A stretch of DNA of 64,000 bases from Tillandsia leiboldiana (taxonomy: Eukaryota > Streptophyta > Magnoliopsida > Poales > Bromeliaceae): positions 31,074,838 to 31,138,837 of the forward strand of contig CM055067.1 in assembly GCA_029204045.2 (NCBI GenBank). Direction: 5' to 3'. Under the pieces are notes generated by a model. That model searched no databases and had not been told where the DNA came from. It worked only from the letters and a program-made list of their open reading frames with translations. Shown here one piece after another: positions 34,740 through 45,529 of the stretch; within the stretch, counting starts at the first letter, position 1, and each line of letters begins with the position of its first letter. A program made the position numbers and the translations under genes.

Positions 34740-35680
34740 GGAAATAAAGAGAGAATAGTAACCACCACGATTTTCACATAACGAGAGTCAGGAGATAACC
34801 GACAACAATTAATCTCACACAAATTAGATCAAGATTAAGAAGTTAACTATTCTCACACCACCACTAACCACCGTCACATGAACCATCCGTTCACACATAG
34901 ATATGCCGAAGATCATTTAACCTCACTTAAATATGGACATTCAATCAACTATCACCAATGAATATGCTAAGGTTGCACAACCTTCATTGATCTCCCATAG
35001 GATGCACATAGAATCCACCAACAACATTCTTTTCCACATAAGACAAATCGCCGACCAACCACAGTACACAATCTCTCATAAAATAGTCTAAGAATCAACC
35101 ATTATGACAACCATTACAAGATGTAGAATGAAGGTCGACAAAGTCAATTATACTCATATAGATAAGTCAAGAATCATTTAACATATAACCTCTCACGATA
35201 TAGGTTCAAGAATCATCAACAAGATCACCCTCACTTACCCATGATAGCCATTCACACTTAGCCCATATGACATTCACATAAAGCCACAATAACCCTTCTC
35301 ACATAGCAACCATGTCCTTCTCACATCAACCAACCCAACATTCACACTTGAGTTAGTGAACCATTCGCATATAGCAATCAAAATTATTCTCGCATAAATT
35401 AAGCAAGTCCTCTTCATACAATAGCCAATCCTTCACATACATCAACCAAAATCATTCTCACATGAATCAAGTTAACCATTCATCACAAAGGGTAGGCTAA
35501 AGATTAATTTTCCCAATTACTCTCACATAGCCATAAATTTAAGGATGATCGCTTATAATCGCTTCATATGAGATAATGCAACATCAATCAACTATTCATT
35601 CACATGTGTATACACTGAGGATCAATTAACTTAATCTAAACATGGATATACAAGCATATTATACCAAGGAGAAGAGAACA
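34740..35680. repeat. G-poor, CA/TC-rich low-complexity stretch in LTR A
   Basis: The + strand is strikingly poor in G and repeats loose variants of CATTCTCACATA..CAACCA. No fixed unit length is visible. It lies entirely within the part deleted from the 3' LTR. I see no gene in it. Confidence 0.5.
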
Positions 35681-37377
35681 ACAATCAACTATGCCATGAG
35701 GGAAACCAATAGCCCGAGTGGGTAAATCGTTGTTTTCGGCAAAGCACAACCACCCACCTGAAACTTGACGATCCTTTGCCCGATTTAGCTGAAATCTGGC
35801 ATGAGCAATCCTTATCCTTCAAGGAGTCCGATGCCGCGAAAATCATCCAAATCCACCTCACGGATTGGGCGCAATCACTGAAACAATGCACGCTGCGCAA
35901 TCAAATTCCAGAATTTCAGCAAGTGCAACAAGGTTAAATAAAAAGTATGTGCAACCTCAAATACCTCAAAATGAAGTCACCAACAGTAAAACAAAGATGT
36001 CCTCTTTTATACAAATATCTTCAAGTCCTCAAAAATCCACCATTAATTTCCCCTAACATTCAAATGAAGCAAAAATCACAATGCTGTCCAAAAACTGCTA
36101 ACATAAACTTGCTAGCATTTCCAAGCTTAATTAGGGGCTTTTCCAAAGGGATTTATCCACATATCAGAAAAGAGAATTTGCTCACCTTGAAGTTAATAAG
36201 AATTCCCAACTTGAATTTCTTAAAAAGACTTTATATCCACAAAGTTATCTACATTCCAAGGTGCATTTCTCAAATCAAAACTAAAACAGGGACTGCAGTA
36301 AACCTTATAACAGCACTTGGAAAGATCATTAAAGTTACCTAACCAAACGTGCTTCAAATCCTGCAAGAGAGGTACCATTGGATTTCTTGTCGAGAGTAGA
36401 TACAAATTGAGCCAAAGAACTCCAAAGTTCATGCTCGGATGAAGGAGAAAACCCATAAACACTTTGAACTATCCACCAAGTTCCATCTGTACACGAATGT
36501 AGCAAGGTGCTCCAAAGATCATGCATAAACCCTAATAAAAACTCAGATATACGGAAAATGAGACATACCAATATTGTAGATCTTTGAGTCCTGGATATTT
36601 CCCCGCAAGAATCACCCAAAAATTCCCATCCTACTGCCCAAAAAGGTCAAAACACTAAGGACTGTTCAGGATTCCATACTGAAATGAAGGGTCCCAAAGA
36701 TGGCCATAAAACTCTGTACAATCATGAGATCTGAGAGAAGAGTTGAATACAGAAGTTGTAGCCTTACCTCTTGTGAAACGTAGAATTAAAAATGAGCTCA
36801 AAATTCCAAGAAATGAGTCCAGGGGAATTTTCGCACTGAAACGCGACGGGAAGGTCCACCAACAGCAACAATGGTGGTGCTTGCCTCATGGAGAAGATGA
36901 TGGTGATGAAGCCTCTATAATCCATCTCTTTGCTGCTGAAGATGTAGAGGAGTTACAGGTGAGTCCTCTGTATAAGTCCCCAAAGTTGGAAGGATCCAAA
37001 AGAGGAAGGAGGAGGAGGAGGAAGCTCATAAATAGAAGAAGAAGAAGAAGAAGAAGAAGAGAAGAAAGAACCCAAGGGGTTCACTGTGCGGAGCACAGTG
37101 CTGGGCCAGACCCAAACCCCGGCCCAGCCCGCCGCGCGCCAGGGGCACGTGGCGCCCATCCGTGTGCCCCGCCCTCGGGTGGAGGGCCCGGATGCGGCCA
37201 CGCCCGACGCAGCGCCCGCCAATGGCGCGGCGCCGCGTGTCCCCTGCGCAGGGACGCGCAAGGCGGTGCGCGCACGTGGGCGCGCTCTGCCCAACACAGG
37301 CACGCCGCGTGGCCCGCACCCGCCTCTCCTGTGCCGCCGCGTGGATGGCCGAGCGGCCAGTGCGCCTGGTGCACACG

Positions 37378-37382
37378 CAATC
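37378..37382. repeat. Target-site duplication CAATC of element E (second copy 48483-48487)
   Basis: CAATC lies directly before TGTCACGCC (37383) and directly after TCTTACA (48482). The other LTR of element A still shows the uninterrupted site around 15129-15140 (GCGCAATCCCATGG), which serves as an empty-site control. Confidence 0.95.
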
Positions 37383-40300
37383 TGTCACGCCCCGGGGGTA
37401 CGAATCGCGCGGAAGAGGAGCCACCGATGCCCCTGAATCAGCCATATATTTTTTTTGTAAAACATTACTCCCCGGCGCGTGCACAGACCCGCCGCATACA
37501 CAAATTCGCTCTGCAAATGGGCAGAGGCCCCTTTGTATATGCACGGCGTCTCGGCTACAAAGTGTCTCACAAGGCGTAGTACATACAATCTCTAACCACA
37601 TCAGTTGGGGTCTCGTACACATACAACCAAACAATTCACATGACATTCTAGCTTTCACTTAGAGTATAGAGGCCGGTGTTTTGAAAGGATAAATAATCAC
37701 AAGGTTTTGAAAGCAGCATCCACACGATGCCCTCGTTTGTGAAAACAGTTCGCAAACACATAAATCCCACGAGGTTTATAAAGCTCGGTGCCCACACGAC
37801 ACCCACGTTTTAGAAATAGTTTTCGCAAACGGTTTTCTTTGTTTTTCATCGTTCAAAATGGCCAAGTAAGAGAGAACGTAGTATTCATTCAATTATTCAA
37901 AAAGGAAAGGAAAGGCAACATCCACTTCGACCCCACGGGGGTGTCGCAATCCACAACTAGCTACCATGAATAATAAAAGAAAAGGGAAAGAAGAGTCACT
38001 GTATCTGAAGTCACCCAAAAATCAGATCAGCACCCTAACGTCCTCACCGGCGCCCTAGCACTCGCCCCTGGACGAACCTGTCACGGAGTGGGAAGTCAGT
38101 GACTAGAAATAGCATGATAAGCGTAGTAAACAAAGATAAGGCAAACCACAAACACCGGAGCAACTATCCCTCCCATGCATCTTCCACCTTAACCACACCC
38201 TGTATCAATACGACATCGGGCACCTTCCCCGATGCCCACCGCCGAGCACCTGCCTCGCAAAGCAACATCGGGCACCTTCCCCGATGCCCACCGCCGAGCA
38301 CCTGCCTCGGCCGCCGAGCACCTGCCTCGACGTCACCGCTCACACCCCCCACCCATGGGGGCCCCCATTCCTAACGCCACCTCCGCGTGGGGTACACGGG
38401 TCAACGTACCACTTTTCCGGAAAAGCACACCCTTGCGATGGCCAAACCGCGGGTGTGCGTGTAGCAAATTTGAGCCTCAGATTGACATTGAGTATCATAA
38501 CATAACATAACAGGGTTAGTGCATAAACAGAAGGAGACTGACAATTCCACCTTGCCCCAACATGCTATTTCTAACAGTTAAACCCCATTCCCGAAACCCC
38601 CGGGAACGTACCCACCTTGTGTGCGTCGTCCTGCGTTCGTCCAGTCCGCGTCTGTGCTCCAGTCGCCAACAGCGTCCCACACTCCTGAAGGAACATAGGC
38701 AAATCGAGACTTAGAAGTCCGAAGCTTACAACGACTCCCTACAGCGTGCGGCGGAGTTCTTCGCACGGCACCGGCCCGTGCGACGAACACTCTGCCAGGG
38801 CGCAGCCCCGCACGGCACCAGCCCGCGCGGCCGCCCCTCCTGCGGGTGGCCCCGCGCGGCCGAGCGCCGCGCGGGCGCGCTGCCCGCGGTGCGGGCGACC
38901 CCGCGCGGCACCAGCGCGCGCGGGCGCCCCTCCTGCGGGCGGCCCCGCGCGGCCGAGCGCCGCGCGGGCGCGCTGCCCGCGGTGCGGGCGACCCCGCGCG
39001 GCACCAGCCCGCGCGGGCGCCCCTCCTGCGGGCGGCCCCGCGCGGCCGAGCGCCGCGCGGGCGCGCTGCCCGCGGTGCGGGCGACCCCGCGCGGCACCAG
39101 CCCGCGCGGGCGCCCCTCCTGCGGGCGGCCCCGCGCGGCCGAGCGCCGCGCGGGCGCGCTGCCCGCGGTGCGGGGCGACCCCGCGCGGCACCAGCCCGCG
39201 CGGCGCCCCTCCTGCGGGCGGCCCCGCGCGGCCGAGCGCCGCGCGGGCGCGCGGCCCGCGGTGCGGGGCGACCCCGCGCGGCACCAGCCCGCGCGGGCGC
39301 CCCTCCTGCGGGCGGCCCCGCGCGGCCGAGTGCCGCGCGGGCGCGCTGCCCGCGGTGCAGGGCGGCCCCGCGCGGCACCAGCCCGCGCGGGCGCCCCTCC
39401 TGCGGGCGGCCCCGCGCGGCCGAGGCGCCGCGCGGGCGTGCGGCCCGCGGTGCGGGGCGGCCCCGCGCGGCAACAGCCCGCGCGGGCGCCCCCCTCCTGC
39501 GGGCGGCCCCGCGCGGCCGAGCGCCGCGCGGGCGCGCGGCCCGCGGTGCGGGCGGCCCCGCGCGGCACCAGCCCGCGCGGGCGCCCCCCTCCTGCGGGCG
39601 GCCCCGCGCAGCCGAGCGCCGCGCGGGCGCGCGGCCCGCGGTGCGGGGCGGCCCCGCGCGGCACCAGCCCGCGCGGGCGCCCCCTCCTGCGGGCGGCCCC
39701 GCGCGGCCGAGCGCCGCGCGGGCGCGCGGCCCGCGGTGCGGGGCGGCCCCGCGCGGCCGAGCGCCGCGCGGGCGCGCGGCCGAGCGCCGCGCGGGCGCGC
39801 GGCCCGCGGTGCGGGGCGGCCCCGCGCGGCACCAGCCCGCGCGGGCGCCCCTCCTGCGGGCGGCCCCGCGCGGCCGAGCGCTGCGCGGGCGCGCGGCCCG
39901 CGGTGCGCGACGGCGCCGGGCCTCCTCCCTCCTCGTGACCAACAAAAGAAAGAAAGAGGGAGATTTCCCCCGAACGAAACGCGTCCGACTCACCTTGATG
40001 TGCGAAAGAGGAGGAAGAGAGGGATCGTCCGCTTGCCTCCACCGGTCCACCCTTGCGGTGTGCTTGGTTTCTCTTTGCCGGCGGCTACGAGGGAGGAAGA
40101 AAAAGAAAAGAGGTGGCCACCAAAAGAAAATAAGAGGAACCCTAATCCTCTTTCCCTCACGGCTACATATATATATACTAAAAGAATTAGGGTTTACCTT
40201 AAAAGGTGTGCGGCTGCCAACACGGATCCCGAGGCGTCTAAGGGGGACCCCAACTTCGAGAATTAATTCTGGTCAGACCGGGAGTCGGAAAAATAAACCG

Positions 40301-40455
40301 ATCGCGCCCACGCGCTCCGTTCCGCGAGCTCTACCGCCTAAAATTATTTGCGGGCCCCGACGGTCTGTCCGGAAAAACACCAAAAAATGAGGCCCCCGGT
40401 CAGGCATTACAAGAAGAGGGTGACCAGAAGGGTTAAGGAAAAGCCGGGTCTTACA
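37383..40455 (-). mobile_element. Element E 3' LTR, 3,073 bp
   Basis: Runs from TGTCACGCCCCGGGGG to GGGTCTTACA on the + strand. In element sense a short U3 leads to a (TA)n TATA-like run (40166-40178), then a leader with the GC-rich 92-bp array (about 38806-39907), the octamer AGGTGGGT (38610-38617) and ATTTGCAG (37511-37518). Unlike the other LTRs here it has no G-box cluster in U3. Confidence 0.9.
38806..39907 (-). repeat. GC-rich tandem array in element E 3' LTR, unit about 92 bp, about 12 copies
   Basis: The unit includes GCGGCACCAGCCCGCGCGGG, CGCCCCTCCTGCGGGCGGCC and CGAGCGCCGCGCGGGCGCG, ending in CCCGCGGTGCGGG. Copies differ by small substitutions and 1-2-bp indels. Near 39760-39800 an additional short duplication of the CGAGCGCC part occurs. 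It lies downstream of the TATA run, so it would be transcribed. All six frames remain open (up to about 510 codons), but none has a known domain. Confidence 0.85.
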
Positions 40456-40491
40456 CCACTTACCGCTAAAAACAAGTTTCGTCCCCGAAAC
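40456..40491 (-). other. Element E polypurine region and inverted repeat
   Basis: Between the pol stop (40492-40494) and the 3' LTR the minus strand has GTTTCGGGGACGAAAC (40476-40491) followed by a moderately purine-rich stretch ending GCGGTAAGTGG. The purine tract is weaker than in A and B. Confidence 0.6.
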
Positions 40492-43400
40492 TTAATCTTC
40501 CCCAGCGGCGAACAGGTCCGGGTAGCACTCCCTCATCTTTGACTCGGGTTCCCAAGTTGCCTCACGCTCTTCTTGATTGCTCCAAAGCACCTTTACGTAG
40601 GGAATCGTCCGACTACGCAGCTTTTTGTCCTCCCGGGCTAGGATCCGCACTGGTACTTCCGCGAAACTTAGATCTTCCTTGAGTTCAATCGCGGAGGCGT
40701 CAAGCACTCGCGATGGGTCGGGGAGGTATTTCCGAAGCATGGATACGTGGAACACATCATGAACGCGGTCAAGGTTCGGCGGTAGGGCGAGGCGGTAGGC
40801 TACCGGGCCGATGCGCTCCAGAATCTCAAACGGCCCTATGTACCGCGGGCTCAGCTTGCCCCTCAACCCAAACCGCTTCACCCCCTTCGACGGCGACACC
40901 CGCAGTAACACATGCTCTCCCACCTGGAATTCCAAGTCGCGACGTCTCTGGTCCGCGTAACTCTTTTGCCGGCTCTGGGCGGTCGCCAAACGTCGCCTGA
41001 TAAGGCGCACCCTTTCCTCTGTCTCGGCCACTAGGTCCGGCCCCAAAAACTTTCTCTCCCCCAGATCGTCCCAGCAGATCGGGGATCTACAGCGTCTGCC
41101 GTACAATGCTTCGTACGGCGCCATCTTAATGCTCGCTTGGTAGCTGTTGTTATAAGCGAACTCTGCAAGGGGTAGGTAGCGCGACCATCCGTCTCCCAAA
41201 TCCAGCACGCACGCCCGAAGCATGTCCTCGAGTATCTGGATCACCCGCTCGGATTGCCCGTCCGTCTGGGGGTGAAAGGCTGAGCTGAAGTGTAACTTGG
41301 TCCCCAAGGCTCGTTGTAGACTCTTCCAAAAGTTCGAAACGAACCTCGTGTCCCTGTCCGAGGTGATCGTCGTTGGCACCCCGTGCAGCCTTACAATCTC
41401 GCTGAGGTAGACCTGTGCCAGCCGGTCACGTGTCCAGGTCGTGTGGATGGGTAGGAAGTGAGCTGACTTCGTTAGCCGATCCACGATAACCCAGATGGCG
41501 TCGTGTCCCTGCTGCGAACGGGGGAATCCGGTGACGAAGTCCATTGTGACTTGCTCCCACTTCCATTCGGGCACGGGTAGAGGTTGCAATTTCCCCGCCG
41601 GCCGTTGATGCTCGGCTTTCACCTGTTGGCAAATCAAACAGTGAGCCACGAACAGCGTCACATCTCCCTTCAATCTCGGCCACCAGAAGGTCTGTCGGAT
41701 ATCTCGGTACATCTTGGTGCCTCCAGGGTGCGCCACGTAGGGGGCGCAATGTGCTTCAGTCAGGATTTCTTCCTTTAGATCCGGCAGATCGGGCACGCAG
41801 ATCCGCCCTCGGAACCGAAGGATGCCGTCCGTTCCCACTGCAAAGTCTCCTTCCTGCTCCGGTGAAATCCTATCTCGTTCCAGCTGCAGCTGCGGATCCG
41901 CACCTTGGCCTTCCCGAATCCTCTCCAATAGGGTCGGCGCGACTGTTAGGGTCAACAGTCGCTCAACCGTCCCTGCCGGTACCACTTCCAACCTCAATCG
42001 TGAAAAATCCGCGATCAAGTCATTCTGCTGCGTGATCGCGCCCGCCGAAGTTCCTTCTGCTTGTCCCCTCCTGCTTAGAGCATCGGCTACCACATTTGCT
42101 TTCCCCGGGTGGTACTGGATGGTTAAGTCGTAGTCCTTCAGTAGCTCCAACCACCTCCTCTGCCGTAGGTTAAGCTCCTTCTGGGCGAAAAGGTACTTAA
42201 GGCTTTGGTGGTCCGAGAACACGTTGCAATGCACACCGTAGAGGTAGTGCCTCCACAGTTTCAGAACGAAGACCACTGCGGCAAGCTCCAAGTCATGGAT
42301 CGGGTAGTTCTGTTCGTAATCCTTGAGTTGTCTTGAAGCATAGGCAATGACTCTTCCTTGCTGCATTAGTACTCCTCCCAGTCCTATTCGCGATGCATCG
42401 CAGTAGACTTCGTAGTCTTCTCCAGGGGTTGGTAAGGCAAGCACAGGCGCTCTTGTTAACCGTTTCTTAAGTTCTTCAAAGCTCTCTTGGCATTGGACCG
42501 TCCAAATGAACTTTACTCCTTTCCGGGTTAGGCGGTTCAGAGGGGTCGCAATCTTCGAGAAACCCTCCACGAAACGTCTGTAGTATCCCGCAAGGCCCAA
42601 GAAGCTGCGCACCTCTGTCACTGTGGTCGGCTGGGGCCAGTCGGTCACCGTCTCCACCTTCTTGGGATCCACTGCGACTCCTGCTGCTGAAATGATATGC
42701 CCTAGAAACCCCACTTCGCGAAGCCAGAATTCGCATTTCTTAAGTTTTGCGAACAACTCCTGCTCCCTAAGGGTCTGTAGAACAATTCGTAGGTGCTCCT
42801 CGTGCTTCTCATCGGTGGTGGAGTAAATTAGGATGTCGTCGATGAAGACCACAACGAACTGATCCAGGAAGGGTCTGAAAACTCGGTTCATCATGTCCAT
42901 GAACACCGCTGGGGCATTAGTAAGCCCGAACGGCATTACTGTGAACTCGTAATGGCCATACCGAGTCCGGAATGCCGTCTTCGGAATATCCTCGTCTCGA
43001 ACTCTGAGCTGGTGGTAGCCCGACTGCAGGTCGATTTTTGAGAAGACAGTTGCACCCCGCAGCTGGTCAAAGAGGTCATCAATCCTAGGTAAGGGGTACT
43101 TGTTTTTCACTGTGACTTTGTTGATTTCCCGGTAGTCGATGCACAACCGCAAGCTCCCGTCTTTCTTTCGTACAAAGAGTACAGGTGCGCCCCAAGGGGA
43201 CACACTCGGTCGGATAAACCCCTTGTCCAGAAGGTCCTCTAGCCGCGCCTTAAGTTCCTTCAGCTCCGCGAAGGCCATCCTGTAGGGGGCCTTCGTGATT
43301 GGTCGAGTGCCGGGTGGAAGCTCAATAGGAAAGACAACTTCTCGCTCGGGGGGTAAACCAGGTAGTTCGGCCGGAAAAACATCTGGGAAGTCCCTCACCA

Positions 43401-44358
43401 CAGGGATGTCGGGGAGTGCCGTGGAGGATCCGGCGGCCAGGGCCACCGACACCAAGTAGGCCATACACCCGCCCTCTACCAACTTTCTGGCTCGGGATGC
43501 AGGAATCATGGAAGAAAAGGAAACGCTCTTGCAGGCCAAGTACACGTTCTCCGGAAAATCGGGGTACATCAGTCGTACCTCGCGCTTCTCACAGTCTATG
43601 ACCGCAAGGTACCACGTGAGCCAATCCATTCCGAGTACTACATCATACTCTTTCAATGGAATGACTACCAGATCCCAGGGGCACGGAAGCCTTCCCATCC
43701 ATATAGGGCAGGAAGGCACCATGTTGCGTGCCTCCAAGGATCCTCCCGCGGTGTGAACGGTCATCATACTGGGTAAGGGTCTCAACTCAAAATCATGGGT
43801 CAGTGCGAAGTCTCGAGACATAAACGAGAGGGTCGCTCCGGTGTCAAAAAGGGTTCTAGCGCGATAAACAGAAGCAAGAGTGATACCTGCGACGACGTGC
43901 TCAGACGGGTGTGTCTCCTGCTGACCCATCGAATAGACGCGGCCTCCCGAAGGCGGTGGCTTTTCCCCTACAGATCGGGGTGCTGGCGGTCTGGGGGCTG
44001 ACGTCATTGGCGCTTTCCCCCGCCCTGCATGCTGGGGTGAAGGCACGGAGGCTGCTGAAGATGTGGTGCCTTGGTTCAGGGGACAGTTGAAACGGAAGTG
44101 CCCCTGCTTGCCACATCGGAAACAATGGTCCTGTCTCTTGGAGCAATCCATCACCCGGTGCGCCCCGCCGCAGATCACGCACGAGCGGTCCTCCGGGCGT
44201 TGTCCCTCTCCTGGCGCTCCCCTGGTCCCTTGCTGGGGTCTCCACCGCTTAGGGGGGCCGATTCCCGCTGGAGGAGCCCCCTCCCCCTGAAGTCGTCTGG
44301 GTCCGCTTCCTGTCGTCTTGCTGGTGGGAGCCTTCCCTTCGGGCGCGCGTGACGGCAA
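40492..44358 (-). CDS. pol: Element E pol: protease, RT, RNase H, integrase, chromodomain (open frame)
   Basis: The open frame is 1,288 codons; true coding sense starts near 44265, where it joins gag by a frame change, so the first roughly 30 residues are not native. In order: CCHC knuckle (residues 79-92), protease with DTGA (172-175), RT (about 380-515) with FIDD at 505-508, RNase H (about 648-755) with D653, E691 and D716, integrase with zinc-binding H870, H877, C907 and C910 and catalytic D940, D1001 and E1037, a GPF module (about 1150-1160), and a C-terminal chromodomain (VKVLWSNQEEREATWEPE) that in this clade guides insertion into heterochromatin. All catalytic residues are present. It belongs to the Tekay/Del clade by chromodomain type and gene order. 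It should be translated as a gag-pol polyprotein, which the gag breaks now prevent. Confidence 0.95.
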   Translation of the reverse strand: MPSRAPEGKAPTSKTTGSGPRRLQGEGAPPAGIGPPKRWRPQQGTRGAPGEGQRPEDRSCVICGGAHRVMDCSKRQDHCFRCGKQGHFRFNCPLNQGTTSSAASVPSPQHAGRGKAPMTSAPRPPAPRSVGEKPPPSGGRVYSMGQQETHPSEHVVAGITLASVYRARTLFDTGATLSFMSRDFALTHDFELRPLPSMMTVHTAGGSLEARNMVPSCPIWMGRLPCPWDLVVIPLKEYDVVLGMDWLTWYLAVIDCEKREVRLMYPDFPENVYLACKSVSFSSMIPASRARKLVEGGCMAYLVSVALAAGSSTALPDIPVVRDFPDVFPAELPGLPPEREVVFPIELPPGTRPITKAPYRMAFAELKELKARLEDLLDKGFIRPSVSPWGAPVLFVRKKDGSLRLCIDYREINKVTVKNKYPLPRIDDLFDQLRGATVFSKIDLQSGYHQLRVRDEDIPKTAFRTRYGHYEFTVMPFGLTNAPAVFMDMMNRVFRPFLDQFVVVFIDDILIYSTTDEKHEEHLRIVLQTLREQELFAKLKKCEFWLREVGFLGHIISAAGVAVDPKKVETVTDWPQPTTVTEVRSFLGLAGYYRRFVEGFSKIATPLNRLTRKGVKFIWTVQCQESFEELKKRLTRAPVLALPTPGEDYEVYCDASRIGLGGVLMQQGRVIAYASRQLKDYEQNYPIHDLELAAVVFVLKLWRHYLYGVHCNVFSDHQSLKYLFAQKELNLRQRRWLELLKDYDLTIQYHPGKANVVADALSRRGQAEGTSAGAITQQNDLIADFSRLRLEVVPAGTVERLLTLTVAPTLLERIREGQGADPQLQLERDRISPEQEGDFAVGTDGILRFRGRICVPDLPDLKEEILTEAHCAPYVAHPGGTKMYRDIRQTFWWPRLKGDVTLFVAHCLICQQVKAEHQRPAGKLQPLPVPEWKWEQVTMDFVTGFPRSQQGHDAIWVIVDRLTKSAHFLPIHTTWTRDRLAQVYLSEIVRLHGVPTTITSDRDTRFVSNFWKSLQRALGTKLHFSSAFHPQTDGQSERVIQILEDMLRACVLDLGDGWSRYLPLAEFAYNNSYQASIKMAPYEALYGRRCRSPICWDDLGERKFLGPDLVAETEERVRLIRRRLATAQSRQKSYADQRRRDLEFQVGEHVLLRVSPSKGVKRFGLRGKLSPRYIGPFEILERIGPVAYRLALPPNLDRVHDVFHVSMLRKYLPDPSRVLDASAIELKEDLSFAEVPVRILAREDKKLRSRTIPYVKVLWSNQEEREATWEPESKMRECYPDLFAAGED

Positions 44359-45286
44359 AGCCTCGTTCCACGATGGTGGCTCGGTCGACCACCTTCTGAA
44401 AGGTATGTAGATCTGCCGCGTCCACCACTTGGAAAATGTCAGTCCTCAATCCATCCACAAACAGTTGTGCCTTATGGGATTCGTCCCGAATGACGAACGG
44501 GACACAGTTCGCCAGTCTCACGAACTCCCTCTGGTACTCCATTACTGTTTTGGTTCCCTGCCTGATGTGGTTTAGGTCGTCCTCCAGTTGTTTCTTCACG
44601 CTATTGGTAAAGAACGCCCCGAATAGCTACTGTTTAAAGGTAGTCCATGACGGAAGGGTAGCGCCCGACGCAGAGTCGGGGCGTACGGTCTTCCACCAAA
44701 TGCGGGCGTTCCCCTCGAGCAAGTGGGCGGCCAGGGGGACCCGCTCGTGGTCTTCCATCAATAGGTCCTCGAATAATTTCTCCATTGTATCCACCCATTT
44801 CTCCACAACCCAGGGGTCTGTCGTGTCCCCCTCGAACGTTGGCGGGTCGTATTTCTTGAAGTCGGCCAGGTTGGCGCGCACACGGTCTCGCTCGTTTGGT
44901 AGGTTCGCCCCCTCCTTCGCGACGTTGGCGGTCGCGGCGGGAGTGGGTAACACTACCGTCACACTCGGAGCAATTCCGACGATTGGTGTTGCCGCCGGCC
45001 CTGCCGTTGCCGTCGAAGGGGCCACCTCTGGAGCCGAGGCCCGGGTGGGGGCAGCCCCTCCTTCGGTCTCCATCACCGATGCAGCTGGCCCCGGGAGAGG
45101 GCCCGGGGCAACCTCTGCCGTCGCAGCGGCCTGCTGTTGCTGCGTCAGTTGGCGCACGCGGTCGTTCAGGGCTGCCAACTGTTCCGCCATCTCTTGGAGC
45201 TGCTGCCTTAGGAGCTGATTCTCCGCAGTCATCGCTTCCGCTGCGTCCGCCCCCGTGTCCTCGGCTGTGGATCTAGTCCTGGCCAT
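44266..45286 (-). pseudogene. gag: Element E gag with one stop and one frameshift
   Basis: It starts MARTRSTAEDTG at 45286, 3' of the leader, with a coiled-coil-like region (LLRQQLQEMAEQLAALNDRV), an Ala/Pro-rich linker and a capsid domain (retrotransposon gag family; LADFKKYDPPTFEG, later MEYQREFVRLANCVPF). An in-frame TAG lies at 44627-44629, inside the capsid domain. The same frame stays open afterwards to a TAA at 44249-44251, while pol is in another frame. The switch is at a run of six G (+ strand 44252-44257). Tekay elements normally have one uninterrupted gag-pol frame, so these look like two inactivating changes, or a sequencing error at the homopolymer. Confidence 0.9.
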
Positions 45287-45529
45287 GATCTGAACATTTG
45301 CACGAACCAGTTACTCCTAGTTTAAATAAAACGGCACGCCACTAGTGCTGGCACTAGAGGGAGAAAAGAAAAAGAACACTAATTCCCTCCCCCCTTTTTC
45401 CCCCAACGAGCACTCGCGTTTTATTTATCCCGTGTTCACTTTATTACTCAGTAGCCAGAGTATTGCGCCCGTGGATGTTAGGCCCCGACTGTTGTGGTTA
45501 AAGTTTACCTCTCTGATACCATCTTAATC
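45287..45529 (-). other. Element E 5' leader with primer-binding site
   Basis: The primer-binding site is 45511-45521 (minus TGGTATCAGAG), 8 nt from the LTR edge. Nearer to gag, an inverted repeat CTAGTGC/GCACTAG (45342-45357) has only a 2-nt loop. The leader does not contain the hairpin shared by A, B and C'. Confidence 0.75.

Noticed and set aside
37033..37062. GAA/AAG repeats (also 14787-14816) and AAT repeat at 56383-56397
   Set aside because: Ordinary short microsatellites; no special meaning seen.
36743..37579. 278-codon plus-strand frame crossing into element E
   Set aside because: It runs across the E insertion boundary at 37383 and through a GAA microsatellite, so it cannot be an original gene.
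38578..40390. Overlapping frames of 244-514 codons on both strands in the element E 3' LTR
   Set aside because: By-product of the 92-bp GC-rich array; duplicated in the other LTR (46775-48293) with different lengths; no recognisable protein.
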